A DNA stretch of 64,000 nucleotides from NCBI GenBank assembly GCA_021785515.1, contig JAJYEX010000010.1:1-64000 (forward strand). The letters run 5' to 3'. The position numbers were made by a program, and so were the translations under genes. Source of the DNA: Pseudomonadota bacterium. Its GTDB lineage: Bacteria > Pseudomonadota > Gammaproteobacteria > Acidiferrobacterales > UBA6901. Shown in pieces: positions 26,631 to 36,286 of the stretch (positions within the stretch are counted from its first letter, which is position 1; each line of letters opens with the position of its first letter). Under the pieces are notes generated by a model. That model ran no database searches. It was given only the letters and a program-made list of their open reading frames with translations, and was not told the origin of the DNA.

Positions 26631-28469
26631 GTGACCGTGGATTTGGACATGGACACCCGGAGCAGCCCACTTATCCTGCCTGAACCTGTCGTACGGGAAC
26701 GGAAACTTAACGCAGCAGTACTTGCCGCCCTTGCAGCGGAAGGACTCGATCCATGGCTTTGCCAGTTTCTGGCACGCCGGCTCGACGAACCGGTAAGGCT
26801 GGCTGATCTGACCAATCCATCGTTGGCTGCCATTGCCGATCCGGCAGCCATTCCATCCATGGACAGAGCAGTCGAACGCATCGTCCGGGCCGTGACAACG
26901 GGCGAGCGCGTCGTGTTCGCCTGCGATCATGACATGGATGGCACCGGCTCGGCAGCGGTTCTATGGTGCGCTTTTACCGAATATTTCGGGGTTCCGCGGG
27001 ACCGGGTGCACGTGGTGACCAGCCATCGATTGACCGAGGGATACGGGGTCACGGAGCCCGTCGTGCAACGCATCCTCAACCTGAAGCCGACGCTGGTCAT
27101 CACCGCAGACAAGGGCAGCAGTGACGAGGAAAGAATCGCCGTCCTGGCGTCGTCGGGCATCGATGTCATCGTGACCGATCATCACGAGATACCGTCCGGG
27201 GGGCCGCCGCAATCGGCGTATGCGGTCGTGAATCCCACGCGCCCCGATTCCAGCTATGATCCGCACATATGCGGCGCCGGTGTTGCGTTTCTGACGATGG
27301 CGAAAGTCCGCACCGCATTGGTCAGCGCCGGATGGCGCTCGCAAATCGCGTCCCTGGGAGGTCTTCTGGACCTGGTGGCCGTGGCAACGATCGCCGACTG
27401 CGTATCCCTGCTTCCGACCACGAGCCACGCGAACCGGGTATTCGTAAAGAGGGGGCTCGATCTTATCAATCAGCGACGTCGGCCGTGCTGGACGGTGTTC
27501 TCGGAGGACCTCCAGGGGGTGGTGGACGCAGAAGATGTCGCGTTCCGGCTGGCGCCGGCGATTGCAGCGGCCGGAAGGCTGGATTGGGCTGAAAGCGGAT
27601 TCCGGTTCCTGATCTCTTCCACCGCGCAGGAAGCCGCCCAATATTGGCGCGTGCTGCAGGAAGAGAACGAATTACGAAAACAAATAGAGCGTGATCTGCG
27701 CCGCCAGGCGCTGGCGATCGCATCGAACATCGAGCGCAATTCGCTGGTTATCTACCTCGAAGAAGGGCATCCGGGTGTGCATGGAATCACTGCAAGCCGC
27801 CTCGTCGAGGCCTTTGGCAAACCGGCAGCCATATTCTCTCCCAAGGGCGCAGGCGCCCGCGCGGGGAAAAACGGCGCGGCCGGACCTGGCGCTGTCGAGA
27901 ATATCCGGCTTGCCTCCGGATCCTTTCGTGGTGTTCCCGGCCTCGATGTGCGGCGCGCCATCGAACAGGTAAGCAGCCGGCATCCTGACTTGGTCATTTC
28001 GTTTGGCGGACATCCTGCGGCCGCTGGCGCCACGATCGCGATCCCCGACGTGGAGAAATTCGCGCTGGCCTATGAGGCTGCGGTCGTTGAGCAGCTGGGC
28101 AGCGAGCGGCTGCGTCCGGTCATCTGGAACGATGGAACGCTTGCGCCCGATGTTCACAACCTTGTGGGACTCGATGCACTGCGTGCATTTGGACCGTTTG
28201 GGCGTGGCTTTGAACGCCCATCGTACGAAGGCAGTTTTGAAATCCTGGAGTCGAGGGTACTCAGCAAGGGCGCGCATCTGCGCCTGAGCCTGAAGCATGG
28301 CCACACGGTAGTGCCCGCAATCTGGTTCGGGGCGGCGGATGCCGTCGACGTACACGCTGTGCGGCCCGGATCGAAGACCCGTATTGTCTATCAACTTGCT
28401 GACAATACATTCCGCGGTCAGCGCTCGTTTCAGCTGTCGGTTCGGTACGGGACCATCACACCACGATAG
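26631..28469 (+). CDS. recJ: Divergent RecJ-like single-strand DNA exonuclease
   Basis: 612 residues from a GTG start. DHH and DHHA1 domains followed by an OB-like region. Motif I reads CDHDMDGTGSAA where typical RecJ has DYDVDG; motif II is TADKGSS; motif III VIVTDHHE is canonical; GAGVAF and SFGGHPAAAG correspond to the later conserved blocks. The C-terminal GPFGRGFERPSYE fits the RecJ OB region. RecJ degrades 5' ends of single-stranded DNA in recombination and repair. The altered motifs suggest a distinct RecJ branch, and a second, canonical RecJ may exist elsewhere. Confidence 0.82.
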   Translation: MTVDLDMDTRSSPLILPEPVVRERKLNAAVLAALAAEGLDPWLCQFLARRLDEPVRLADLTNPSLAAIADPAAIPSMDRAVERIVRAVTTGERVVFACDHDMDGTGSAAVLWCAFTEYFGVPRDRVHVVTSHRLTEGYGVTEPVVQRILNLKPTLVITADKGSSDEERIAVLASSGIDVIVTDHHEIPSGGPPQSAYAVVNPTRPDSSYDPHICGAGVAFLTMAKVRTALVSAGWRSQIASLGGLLDLVAVATIADCVSLLPTTSHANRVFVKRGLDLINQRRRPCWTVFSEDLQGVVDAEDVAFRLAPAIAAAGRLDWAESGFRFLISSTAQEAAQYWRVLQEENELRKQIERDLRRQALAIASNIERNSLVIYLEEGHPGVHGITASRLVEAFGKPAAIFSPKGAGARAGKNGAAGPGAVENIRLASGSFRGVPGLDVRRAIEQVSSRHPDLVISFGGHPAAAGATIAIPDVEKFALAYEAAVVEQLGSERLRPVIWNDGTLAPDVHNLVGLDALRAFGPFGRGFERPSYEGSFEILESRVLSKGAHLRLSLKHGHTVVPAIWFGAADAVDVHAVRPGSKTRIVYQLADNTFRGQRSFQLSVRYGTITPR

Positions 28470-28588
28470 ACCGCGATCTTTGTCGATCGGCGGAAATCGG
28501 CTTGTTATGCAGCGTTCATGCCCGAACCGGGACGCGCCGTAGTTGATCTGCGGTCGGTCTCGGGCACGGCGGAGTCGACACGGCCGCG

Positions 28589-30097
28589 CTACGGGATCTG
28601 CGACCCCACCGTAGCGAGGATCCCCGGGGATGCGCCAGCGCGGTAATCGTCCGACGCCGCGTCGGCAAACAGCCCCGACAACGCGCTCCAGGACATCACC
28701 GTGGCATTGGTATCGATATCCGTGCCGTCCAGATCCGGGGCGACGGCTGGTGTGCCGGCGAAATGGACTATCGGGCTGCTCACATACAGATTCCCGTTGA
28801 ATGTCTCCGCACCCCATCCGGTCGTCTGCAGATAGTCCGGCATCGAGGCGTAATAGGGATTGTTGGCGCTGACCGCAAAGAGGTACTCGCCCTCGACACC
28901 GGGCCAGACCCCGCCCCCATCGAAATACTCCCCGGCAGTGTTGGTGCCGCCGCCACCGGCGATGCCGGACCCGCCGCTGTAGCCGCCACCGTAGACAAAG
29001 TGGGCAACACCTGAGCCGGTGGTAACGAAGACGTTGTTATCAATCGCGTCGTTGAACCCGCCATAAAGGGCGGTGGCGGCGTTATTGGCGTTGATGATGG
29101 TATTGTTCGTGATGGTCACGTTGTCGGCATTGCCCAGATTGCGGTCGGTTATGGGCCAGCCGACGATGATGCCGGTTTCAAACTGGTAGCCACCGCTCAC
29201 CGGGGCGTTATAGATGATGTTGTTGCGTACCAGGGAGGGATTGCCGACGGTGCCGGACATCGTGAACTTGATGCCGTTCTGGGTCCCGTAGATTATGTTG
29301 GACAACACATACCAGGGACCGAACTCGGGAATCTTGGTGCCGATGCCGTCCAGACAGTTGTGCACCAGATTGGCGTAAAAGTACACGTTGTTGTCGGGCG
29401 GTGCGGTGTAGCCGGCGAGCGTTGTTTGGCTGAAACTGTTGATGTTGGCGATGTTGGTAGCAAAGAGAGCGCTGTAGGTCGTGTAATACTGGTCGGTCTC
29501 GCTGTAGGTGCAGCCCTCATTCAGGGTCTGCCCGAGCAATCCGCTCGCGCCGTCCGGATTGAAGTCGTGAATGTTGTTGCCGATGATGAAGTCGTTATAG
29601 TCACCACCCCCGCGCCGCATGATATCGACGATACCGACGTTATCCTGGGTCTCGGTGAGCTGCACGTGGTGCAGGTCATTGTGGTAGATGAGATCATGCG
29701 CGCTGTCCACCCAGAAGATGCGGTCGAGCGCATTTTTCACCTCGATGTTCTCAAACACCCACCAGTCCGGCAGAACGATCGCCATGGAGCGGCTGGTGCT
29801 CGGGGCGGCGGGCATGAGCTGGAAATCGAGGGTGGCCACGACCTTGTTCGGCCAGTTCACCGCCGCCGGATCGGTCTCGATGACGATCGGGTCAGCCTGG
29901 GTGCCGGCGGTCATCGGGACGAGCCAGCTCTGCACCAGGCCAAAGGCCTGGGCCATGTTGTACATCTCATAGGTGCCGGGTTCGAGATAGATATGTTCAC
30001 CGGGCACGGCACTGTCCACCACGGCGATGAGATTGCGGTAGGGGTCGGCCTGCGTGCCGCTGCCGATCTGGCTCACCGTTCCGTCAGACTTCCTCAT
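28589..30097 (-). pseudogene. 3' part of an exported beta-helix lipoprotein gene split by IS607
   Basis: 502 residues of right-handed beta-helix sequence: Asn/Gly-rich strands such as NNIIYNAP, ITNNTIINANN and VRNNIIY, like pectate-lyase-fold proteins. It opens at MRKSDGTVSQIGSGTQADPY, the usual first repeat of such proteins after their leader, and has no signal peptide of its own. The missing leader is at 31979-32302 on the other side of the IS607 element, which sits between the two parts with no spare coding sequence. The product was probably a secreted surface lipoprotein of about 600 residues. Whether the 3' half is still expressed is unknown. Confidence 0.8.
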
Positions 30098-30103
30098 TCC
30101 TGC

Positions 30104-31301
30104 CTAAACAGGAACAAAGCTGACTTCCTGCTTCATTGAGGCTGGTTTCGTCTTCGTCTCGCGACGGCGACCAGAGCCTTCCTCTCCACAGGCTGACACC
30201 GCAGAACTTGCGGCCATGTTCTTCAGGTTGATCGCGGCGTTCACGTCGCGGTCATGTGTTGCACCACAGGACGGACACGTCCACGCACGCACCGACAGTG
30301 GCAGCTTGTCGAGCTTGTATCCGCACGCTGCGCACGTCTTGCTGCTGGCGTAGAAGCGATCTGCCACATTCACGACGCCGCCGCGCATCGCGGCCTTGTA
30401 CTCCAACTGCCGCCGAAACTCGAAGAAACCCATGTCGGCAATACTGCGGGACAAGTGGCGGTTCTTCACCATGCCGCGCACGTTCAGCTCCTCGATGCCG
30501 AGGGTGTGGAACCGGCGCGCGAGGTCCGTCGTGAGCTTGTGCAGACAATCCGAGCGCATGGCGGCGATACGCGCATGCAGCTTCGCCAGTTTCGCCCTGG
30601 CTTTCTTGCGGTTGGCTGATCCCTTGGTCTTGCGAGACAGGCTTCTGGAAAGCCTGCGCAAGCGCTCCAGCAGCGCCTTGTGGGGCTTGGGGCCGGGGAT
30701 CGTTTCTCCCGTCGAGAGCGTCGCCAATGCCTTGACACCAAAATCCACACCGACCGCGCCTTGGTTTTCGGCTTGGGGCAGGTGCGAATCGTCCTGGGTA
30801 TCGACAGCAATGGAGACGAACCACTTGTCGGCCACGTGGGAGACCGTGGCCGACAGGATCTTGGCCTTGAAGCGCAACGACTCCCGCATGCGCACCCAGC
30901 CAAGATTAGGGATGCGAATGCGTGAACCGTCGATGTGAAACTGGTCGTTGGTGAGCGTGAAACGGTCGTGCACGCCCTTCTTGCGAAAGGTCGGGTAGCG
31001 GGCGCGGCCCGCCCAGAAGTTCTGGAATGCCTGTCCCAACTGGATGATCGCCATCTGCGGCGCGTTCTTCGTGACCTCCAGCATCCACGGGAACTGATCT
31101 CGCTTGATGACGTTCAACTGGCGGCGCAGCGCCGCTTGCGATGGTCTGGGCAAGCTGTTGTCCGCCTTCCATGCCTCGTATTGCCGCGTCCACTCGGCCA
31201 AAGCCCAGTTGTAGGCACAAGCGCGCCGTGCCCGCCGCGCGGGACAGATATGTGGCCTGCATGTTGTTCGGATCGAGCACGATCTTGTGGGCGATCAGCA
31301 T
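30104..31301 (-). pseudogene. tnpB: TnpB RNA-guided nuclease gene of IS607, frameshifted
   Basis: The natural start MLIAHKIVLDPNNMQATYLS is at 31301. After TAR (residue 27) the frame is broken: four bases at 31217-31220 stand where three are expected, and the family sequence AYNWALAEWTRQYEAW resumes in the next frame and runs to 30104. All RuvC residues are kept in that frame (Asp in VGVDFGVKA, Glu in GIEELNVRGM, Asp in HDRDVNAA), as is the zinc finger CAACGYKL...CPSCG. TnpB is a guide-RNA-directed endonuclease related to Cas12. As read, only a truncated protein from an internal TTG (31201) would be made. Confidence 0.85.
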
Positions 31302-31942
31302 GCGCCGGACTCCTCCACGGCTTTTTTGACGCCATCCAGCAGTTTCTGGTTCTTGCGCGAGCGGCTGCCGTACAGACGGGCACTGAACACAGTGATGATT
31401 TCCAGTACATCCTTCGCCAGATCTTCCTCGAACGTGGTGTCCTCGCCTTGGTTGAGGATCACGACCTCAACGCCCTTGGCCTCGCAGATGGCGAACACCA
31501 GTTCCGCGCCGAAACGCAGCAGCCGGTCCTTGTGCGTGATGACGAGCCGCCCGATGCGCCCCTCCACCACATCGTCCAGCAACCGCTTCAGGCCCTTTTT
31601 GTGATAGTTCATGCCGGAACCCAGATCGGCAATGACCTCGAACGTCCAACCCTGGCGAGCACAATAGAGTTCGAGCACCTGCTTTTGCCGTTCCAGGTCC
31701 TCCTTCTGGTCGTGGCTGGAGACGCGGGCGTAGGCAACCGTGCGAAGCGCCGCTTCATGCGCATGGAATTGCTCAGGCCGCAGCCGTGCCAAGTCGTAGC
31801 GACGACGCCCGCCGGGCGTGCGCTCATCCGGGATGAGCTTGCCTTCGCGCTCCCAACGCCGCAGCGTTTGCGCGGCGACCCCCAGGAACTCGGCAGCTTC
31901 GTGAATGCTGACCATTTTGCGTGACATGCTCATGATATACAT
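31295..31942 (-). CDS. tnpA: IS607-family serine recombinase transposase
   Basis: Up to 215 residues. N-terminal MerR-like HTH (VSIHEAAEFLGVAAQTLRRWEREGKL), then a serine-recombinase domain with the catalytic Ser in AYARVSSHDQKEDLERQ and downstream Arg residues (GRLVITHKDRLLRFG). It catalyses cut-out and insertion of the IS607 element without target duplication. The 3' end overlaps the tnpB start by seven bases. Three ATG codons are clustered at the start (31942, 31933, 31927), so the exact first codon is uncertain. Confidence 0.92.
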   Translation of the reverse strand: MYIMSMSRKMVSIHEAAEFLGVAAQTLRRWEREGKLIPDERTPGGRRRYDLARLRPEQFHAHEAALRTVAYARVSSHDQKEDLERQKQVLELYCARQGWTFEVIADLGSGMNYHKKGLKRLLDDVVEGRIGRLVITHKDRLLRFGAELVFAICEAKGVEVVILNQGEDTTFEEDLAKDVLEIITVFSARLYGSRSRKNQKLLDGVKKAVEESGAC

Positions 31943-31978
31943 TATTGCGCAAAAACGCGCAACTATTTCGTCAACAGT

Positions 31979-32302
31979 TCACGCCCCGGTCGATGTATAG
32001 CTTGTGGGCGGGGCCACGTACACCGTCTCGGTGGCAGCCGGTGGCGTCAGACTCATGCCGGCGCCGGCCAGGGCCGCATTGATGAAGCTCTGGTCCTCAG
32101 GGGCTCCGGAGAAGGTCGGGATGGCGGGGCCGGAACTGGTTCCGACGACGCTGCTGCTGCCTGAAATCTGGGAACTGGCATTACCGCCGGACCCGCTTCC
32201 GCCGGAGCATCCGGCCAACATCAACACCACGACGGTGGCCAAGCCCGCAGCGAAACGTCCGCGCCAAACTCCCTTTCCTTCCGTCCATTCGCAATTGGTC
32301 AT
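31979..32302 (-). pseudogene. 5' part of the beta-helix lipoprotein gene
   Basis: 107 residues: a lipoprotein signal peptide with lipobox LAGC (VVVLMLAGCSGG), a Gly/Ser linker, then ETVYVAPPTSYTSTG, which is the typical lead-in to a beta-helix. The last residue and stop are probably supplied by the inserted element. The continuation is at 28589-30097. Together the two parts show that the gene was whole before IS607 arrived. Confidence 0.75.
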
Positions 32303-32662
32303 TTTTTTGCCGTTGGTTCAGGAACTTGAATAAGTTGCTGAAATTTTAAATGGGCAATGCATCCGGCACCTGAAATAACCGATACGCGGCGGAGCCCATT
32401 ATGATACCTGGCAATACCGCCGATCCGGTCCGTTCGCCCGGCGCAACCCGGCCAATCGCGCTGCGGCGGCACCACGCGATCACCTCCACGACCGTCTTTT
32501 TCTCATGAGACGGCCATTGCGCGTGGCGACGATGATGTCAGCACGATTTTTAGGTAAATGCAGGACATCCGGATCACCGATATGCCGACGCAGGCATGCA
32601 GCAACATGTCGGGTTTACCGCCGGCGAACCGCATCAGCTACGGGACGCCCCCTGCCTGGACT
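32303..32662. other. Intergenic region upstream of the split lipoprotein gene
   Basis: Contains the AT-rich likely promoter near 32326-32355 for the split lipoprotein gene, reading leftward. Nothing else recognised. Confidence 0.4.
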
Positions 32663-33718
32663 TCAGTCGGTGCTGTAGAAATTCAGTGGCCGTTGGCGGC
32701 GCCACCAGCGTCGCATATGTGCCCGGGTCAGATGCCTGCCCGTGCCGGAACCTGGAAACAGCGTAATGCTCGTTATCCCGCCCACGCGCAGCGCGGCGAC
32801 GAGCGGTGACAGCCATTGTTCCTCAAAAAATTCCACAGACCGCTGCCATGCCGACACATCGTCATATCCCGCAACCGCCGGATCCGGCTCGAACACCAGC
32901 AGATGCGCGCCTGCGGCCGTGGCCTCACCCAACCACTGATCCGCGGTGCCTGGCAGAATGCGCGCGTCCGCGCGAGCCAGGCGTGCCAGACCCAGGGCAA
33001 GCGGCTCACCACTCCATACCCCGCTCCAGACCGAAGCGGCAGACCGGGGCAGCGGGCCGCCGCCCCAAAACCAGAGACTGTTGACCGGCGGATGTCCGCG
33101 CTGCTCGCGCCCGGCATTGACCGGAGACGCGTGCAGCAGCAGCTGGATCTCGGTGAGCAGCCGGCGCCAGTGGCCGGCATCTTCTCCAAGCGGCAAAAAT
33201 TCACCGATGTCCCGGCCGCGCACCTCCGCAATGCTGCAGGTATGCAGGCGCGGTGGCGCCGGCGGCCGCAGATACCAGCGATGCGGGTGCAGAGCCTCAA
33301 GCCGCCAGCCGTCCACTGCTATGACCGCTGCCAGCTCCGTCACCAGACCCTGCGCTTCCTCCAGCGTCAGCCGGAGAAACTCGCTGCCTGCCAGCACCAG
33401 GCGCGTGCCCTGCGGATGGAGATACACGGGGTCAGCACGAATCCACCAGCCGTCGTCGCTGGCACCGCCATCGCCGAGACGCGTGGTCGCGGCAACCGGC
33501 AAATCGCCGCCTGCAGCCGGAGGGACGCCGAACAGGGCGCACAGCCGCGACTCAAGGTACCACCGGACGGCTCCGTCAGATAGCGGACGATCCCCGGCGG
33601 CCCGGTCTGCCCGCGCCAGAAGTCTGTGCAGCGCCGGCGCGCGCGGGGCCGGTGCCTGCCCCGGCGACGGCGGCGGTCCAGACAGCCCGGGAACGATCAG
33701 CGTGAGATGTCTTTCCAT
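32663..33718 (-). CDS. Conserved protein annotated as phosphoglycerate-mutase-like
   Basis: 351 residues from the ATG preceded by GGAAG. It resembles a proteobacterial family often labelled cofactor-independent phosphoglycerate mutase (MERHLTLIVPGLSGP at the start, then HPHRWYL, NSLWFWGGGPLP and HLLVFEPDP blocks). The family label rests on weak alkaline-phosphatase-fold similarity, and I see no complete metal-binding set, so enzymatic function is doubtful. It follows thrC on the same strand after about 110 bp. Confidence 0.6.
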   Translation of the reverse strand: MERHLTLIVPGLSGPPPSPGQAPAPRAPALHRLLARADRAAGDRPLSDGAVRWYLESRLCALFGVPPAAGGDLPVAATTRLGDGGASDDGWWIRADPVYLHPQGTRLVLAGSEFLRLTLEEAQGLVTELAAVIAVDGWRLEALHPHRWYLRPPAPPRLHTCSIAEVRGRDIGEFLPLGEDAGHWRRLLTEIQLLLHASPVNAGREQRGHPPVNSLWFWGGGPLPRSAASVWSGVWSGEPLALGLARLARADARILPGTADQWLGEATAAGAHLLVFEPDPAVAGYDDVSAWQRSVEFFEEQWLSPLVAALRVGGITSITLFPGSGTGRHLTRAHMRRWWRRQRPLNFYSTD

Positions 33719-33826
33719 GATCCGCTTCCGGCGGCCCGCCGCCCTGCCCGGTGAAGGCCCGGGAGGGCGAGGCAACCAATTCGCTCGGCCTGGGTCTGGA
33801 ATCAGCGCCGGACCGCAGGCCCGTAC

Positions 33827-34969
33827 TCAGGCGAGATTGTCCAGGATGGCGCGCTGAACAGCGGCCAGCTCCGCCGGCACCTTGATCAACGGCCGGCTGC
33901 TTTGCTTGATGGCGATGTCGGGGTCCTTCAGACCATGGCCGGTGAGCGTACACACGACGCTGCTTCCTGCCGGAATGCGTCCGCTGCGCACGTCCCGCAG
34001 AGCGCCGGCCAGCGAGGTCGCTGACGCCGGCTCGCAGAAGACCCCTTCCTTCTCGGCGAGCAGCTTCTGCGTCGCCAGAATCTCCTCGTCCGGGCATTCA
34101 TCAAACCAGCCTCCGGACTCATTGACCACCTTCCAGGCGCTGTCCCAGGACTGCGGATGCCCGATACGGATGGCCGTAGCCACGGTCTCGGGATCATCTA
34201 CCATGTGGCCGCGCAGGAACGGTGCACTGCCAGCGGCCTGGTAGCCAACCATGTGCGGGCGGTTTCCGACCACCGCCCCTCCCGCATACTGGCACTTGCC
34301 TGCGCAAAACGCACAGGCGCCGGTGACATGATCACCCGAAGCCGACGAAACCTCGCAGTAGCCGATCCAGTGTGCCGTGATGTTGCCGGCGTTGCCCACC
34401 GGCAGACAATGATAGTCGGGAGCGCGGCCCAGCTCCTCGATAATCTCGAACGCCGCCGTCTTCTGCCCCTGCAGCCGAAACGGATTGATCGAATTGACGA
34501 TGGTGACAGGCGCCTGTGCCGCCACCTTCTTCACCAGCGCCATGCCGGCATCGAAATTGCCCTGGATCTGGATGACGACTGCACCGTGAATCATGGCCTG
34601 AGCAAGCTTGCCAAGAGCAATCTTGCCTTCGGGAATCAGCACAAAGCACTTGATCCCGGCACGCGCCGCATAGGCGGCGGCGGCGGCCGAGGTGTTTCCG
34701 GTTGAGGCGCAGATAATCGCACGACTACCCTCTTCCACCGCCTTGGTGACCGCCATGGTCATGCCGCGGTCTTTGAAAGACCCGGTCGGATTGAGGCCTT
34801 CATACTTGACGTAAATATCGACCTTGTCCCCGAGCGAGCGCGGGATATTGCCCAGCCGAATGAGCGGCGTGGCGCCTTCGCCCAGACTGATGATGCGCGT
34901 GTCGTCATGCACCGGAAGGCGGTCGCGGTAACGCTCGATCAGGCCGGTATAACGTTGGTGCGTTGTCAT
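33827..34969 (-). CDS. thrC: Threonine synthase with a cysteine-rich insertion
   Basis: 380 residues. PLP enzyme converting O-phosphohomoserine to threonine. The PLP Lys is in PTGSFKDRGM (Lys66); the glycine loop is GNAGN (192-196). Between the glycine loop and the usual GYQAAGSAP block lies an extra segment with four Cys at about 205, 219, 222 and 226 (core ACAFCAGKCQYAGG), spaced like a metal site. The protein is therefore longer than many threonine synthases (about 350-365 residues). It follows hom after three bases and alaC precedes hom, forming a threonine/alanine operon. Confidence 0.93.
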   Translation of the reverse strand: MTTHQRYTGLIERYRDRLPVHDDTRIISLGEGATPLIRLGNIPRSLGDKVDIYVKYEGLNPTGSFKDRGMTMAVTKAVEEGSRAIICASTGNTSAAAAAYAARAGIKCFVLIPEGKIALGKLAQAMIHGAVVIQIQGNFDAGMALVKKVAAQAPVTIVNSINPFRLQGQKTAAFEIIEELGRAPDYHCLPVGNAGNITAHWIGYCEVSSASGDHVTGACAFCAGKCQYAGGAVVGNRPHMVGYQAAGSAPFLRGHMVDDPETVATAIRIGHPQSWDSAWKVVNESGGWFDECPDEEILATQKLLAEKEGVFCEPASATSLAGALRDVRSGRIPAGSSVVCTLTGHGLKDPDIAIKQSSRPLIKVPAELAAVQRAILDNLA

Positions 34970-34972
34970 TGG

Positions 34973-36286
34973 CTACTTCCAGTCCTGGTTCAGTTGTTCG
35001 ACGCGAATGCGCATGACTTCGCCATTGATGGAGTCGAGCGCCTCGATCTGCGCAATCGCCTTGTTCATGTTGCGTTCTAGCACGCGATGGGTAAGCAGGA
35101 TCACCGACACCACATTCGAATCGGCGGCCGGCTCCTTCTGGATCATGGCCTCGATGCTGATACCGACATCCGCCAGAATGCGGGTCACATCGGCCAGCAC
35201 GCCGAGCTCGTCTCTGGCCTGCATGCGCAGGTAGTAGGCGGTCTCGACCTCCTGCATAGGCAGAATCGGCACGTCCGACAGCTGATCCGGCTGGAACGCC
35301 AGATGCGGCACCCGGTTATTCGGGTCCGCGGTAAGCATGCGCACCACGTCCACGATATCGGCCACGACCGCCGAGGCGGTCGGCTCCGATCCCGCACCGG
35401 CCCCGTAGTACATGGTCGATCCGACGGCGTCGCCTTTCACCAGTATGGCATTCATGACCCCGTCTACATTCGCGATCAGACGCCTCTCCGGTATCAGCGT
35501 GGGATGCACCCGCAGTTCGACACCGCGGTCGGTGCGGCGCGCGATACCGAGATGCTTGATCCGGTAACCCAGCTCCTCCGCATAACAGACGTCACTGCGC
35601 GTCATACCAGCGATACCTTCCGTGTACACCTTGTCATACTGCAATGGAATCCCGAACGCGATCGCCGCCAGAATCGTTAGCTTGTGGGCAGCGTCGATGC
35701 CCTGCACGTCGAAACTCGGGTCGGCCTCCGCATATCCGAGCCGCTGGGCTTCGGCCAGCACGTCCGCAAACTCACGCCCGCGATCACGCATCTCCGTCAG
35801 AATAAAGTTGCCGGTCCCATTGATGATGCCGGCGAGCCATTCTATGCGGTTCGCAGCAAGACCTTCGCGGATGGTCTTTATGATGGGAATACCGCCGGCG
35901 ACCGCGGCCTCGAACGCCACGATTACCCCGCGGTTGCGGGCGGCGGCAAAGATTTCATTGCCGTGTGCAGCGATAAGGGCCTTGTTGGCGGTGACCACAT
36001 GCTTGCCGTTTTCGATGGCACGCAGCACGAGCCGGCGCGCCGGATCCTGGCCGCCTATGAGTTCCACGACAACTTCGACCTGTGGATCGTCGACCACCTC
36101 GAACGGGTCCGTGGTCAGACGAATGCCCTCGACCGGGCACGGGCGTCGGTCGCGGGCTGCGGCATGCACCACCCTGATCTCCCGGCCCGCTCGCCGGGCG
36201 ATCTCGGCTCCGTTGCGCGCCAAAACGTTCACTGTTCCGGAACCCACTGTTCCGAGACCCAGCAGACCGATACGGACCGGGTTCAT
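34973..36286 (-). CDS. hom: Homoserine dehydrogenase
   Basis: 437 residues from the ATG at 36286 that overlaps the alaC stop; a longer frame upstream lies inside alaC. NAD(P)-binding [13 protein letters not shown], the catalytic region [22 protein letters not shown] and the [19 protein letters not shown] signature, followed by a C-terminal ACT domain (about 350-430) for threonine feedback control. It reduces aspartate semialdehyde to homoserine in the path to threonine and methionine. Confidence 0.96.
   Translation of the reverse strand: MNPVRIGLLGLGTVGSGTVNVLARNGAEIARRAGREIRVVHAAARDRRPCPVEGIRLTTDPFEVVDDPQVEVVVELIGGQDPARRLVLRAIENGKHVVTANKALIAAHGNEIFAAARNRGVIVAFEAAVAGGIPIIKTIREGLAANRIEWLAGIINGTGNFILTEMRDRGREFADVLAEAQRLGYAEADPSFDVQGIDAAHKLTILAAIAFGIPLQYDKVYTEGIAGMTRSDVCYAEELGYRIKHLGIARRTDRGVELRVHPTLIPERRLIANVDGVMNAILVKGDAVGSTMYYGAGAGSEPTASAVVADIVDVVRMLTADPNNRVPHLAFQPDQLSDVPILPMQEVETAYYLRMQARDELGVLADVTRILADVGISIEAMIQKEPAADSNVVSVILLTHRVLERNMNKAIAQIEALDSINGEVMRIRVEQLNQDWK

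Larger units (their letters stand above)
30098..31975 (-). mobile_element. IS607-family insertion sequence
   Basis: About 1.9 kb holding a serine-recombinase transposase (tnpA) and a TnpB gene in the usual order. The edges are estimated from where the interrupted lipoprotein coding sequence stops and resumes; no terminal inverted repeats are expected for this family. A six-base inverted repeat around an A-run (31945-31962) lies at the tnpA end and may be the promoter or transposase-binding site. The TnpB stop is only a few bases from the other edge, so any guide-RNA scaffold would overlap the tnpB 3' end. Confidence 0.88.
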
